From the NCBI GenBank assembly GCA_030145595.1, contig JAQYVG010000064.1:1-14051 (forward strand): DNA of 14,051 nucleotides, written 5' to 3'. The stretch's first letter is position 1; the number at the start of each line of letters is the position of its first letter. The notes under the pieces are model-generated. The model did no database searches, was not told the origin of the DNA, and saw only the letters and a program-made list of their open reading frames with translations. The DNA is from Desulfobacterales bacterium. Its GTDB lineage: Bacteria > Desulfobacterota > Desulfobacteria > Desulfobacterales > UBA11574. Shown here piece by piece: positions 13,980 through 14,051 of the stretch. The position numbers were made by a program, and so were the translations under genes.

Positions 13980-14051
13980 TGGCGTCGTAAAAAGTCCCAT
14001 CTACTGCGTTGTAGTATTTTTTCAGACACTCGGCATACGACATGTATGGCC
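13978..14051. repeat. Start of a probable dispersed intergenic repeat, cut by the window edge
   Basis: Directly at the fusA stop begins GATGGCGTCGTAAAAAGTCC, followed by CATCTACTGCGTTG and later GACATGTATGGCC. I recognise this wording (TGGCGTCGTAAAAAGTCC, CTGCGTTG, GTAYGMCATGTAYGSC) as resembling a frequent long palindromic intergenic repeat of Desulfobacteraceae genomes. That is recollection, not a search result, and the partner arm would lie outside the window. Confidence 0.5.

Noticed and set aside
1..14051. tRNA, rRNA or defence-system genes
   Set aside because: No cloverleaf-like sequence, ribosomal RNA segment, nuclease, methyltransferase, toxin-antitoxin or phage protein could be recognised on either strand.

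Overview
The window reads like a chromosome segment from an anaerobic member of the Desulfobacterota (former deltaproteobacteria, probably a Desulfobacterales-type sulfate reducer). Three things point there: an elongation factor G of the mitochondrial-like 'spdEFG1' lineage, a lactate-oxidation protein with LutB and LutA fused in one chain (a Desulfovibrio-type arrangement), and a large load of degenerate short-period repeats and palindromic intergenic elements. This placement is inference; no 16S or other phylogenetic marker search was possible.

Layout, left to right. Positions 1-1144 (minus) hold the first 381 residues of an outer-membrane beta-barrel protein with a signal peptide, cut by the window edge. 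Positions 1539-2846 (minus) encode a GlcF-like Fe-S protein with two CCG domains. Divergent from it, 3131-5847 (plus) is a two-gene operon: LutC/LldG and a fused LldEF. At 5848-6235 there is a non-coding stretch with a perfect 30-bp inverted repeat enclosing an extended -10 promoter, followed by a 3-hydroxyisobutyrate dehydrogenase/tartronate semialdehyde reductase family protein (6236-7111). A long, divergent malate synthase (7448-9820) follows. Its codons are visibly more GC-rich than those of its neighbours and it is bracketed by two copies of a 46-bp direct repeat. On the minus strand, azlC and azlD (branched-chain amino acid exporter) are pushed apart by a palindromic element of about 141 bp. 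A 526-bp repeat-rich region with promoters and a terminator then leads into fusA (11922-13979, plus), and the window closes inside what looks like another dispersed repeat.

How the genes may work together: GlcF, LldG and LldEF are Fe-S/LUD proteins of 2-hydroxyacid (lactate or glycolate) oxidation, a beta-hydroxyacid dehydrogenase could reduce tartronate semialdehyde, and malate synthase condenses glyoxylate with acetyl-CoA. The left two thirds could therefore serve 2-hydroxyacid/C2-acid metabolism. However, neither a FAD-linked GlcD-type subunit nor isocitrate lyase lies in the window, and the genes are not in one operon, so this is only a hypothesis.

No defence system, CRISPR array, phage or intact transposase is visible. 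The less ordinary material is the intergenic DNA (palindromes, direct repeats around malate synthase, a promoter-terminator unit before fusA) and the unusual malate synthase.
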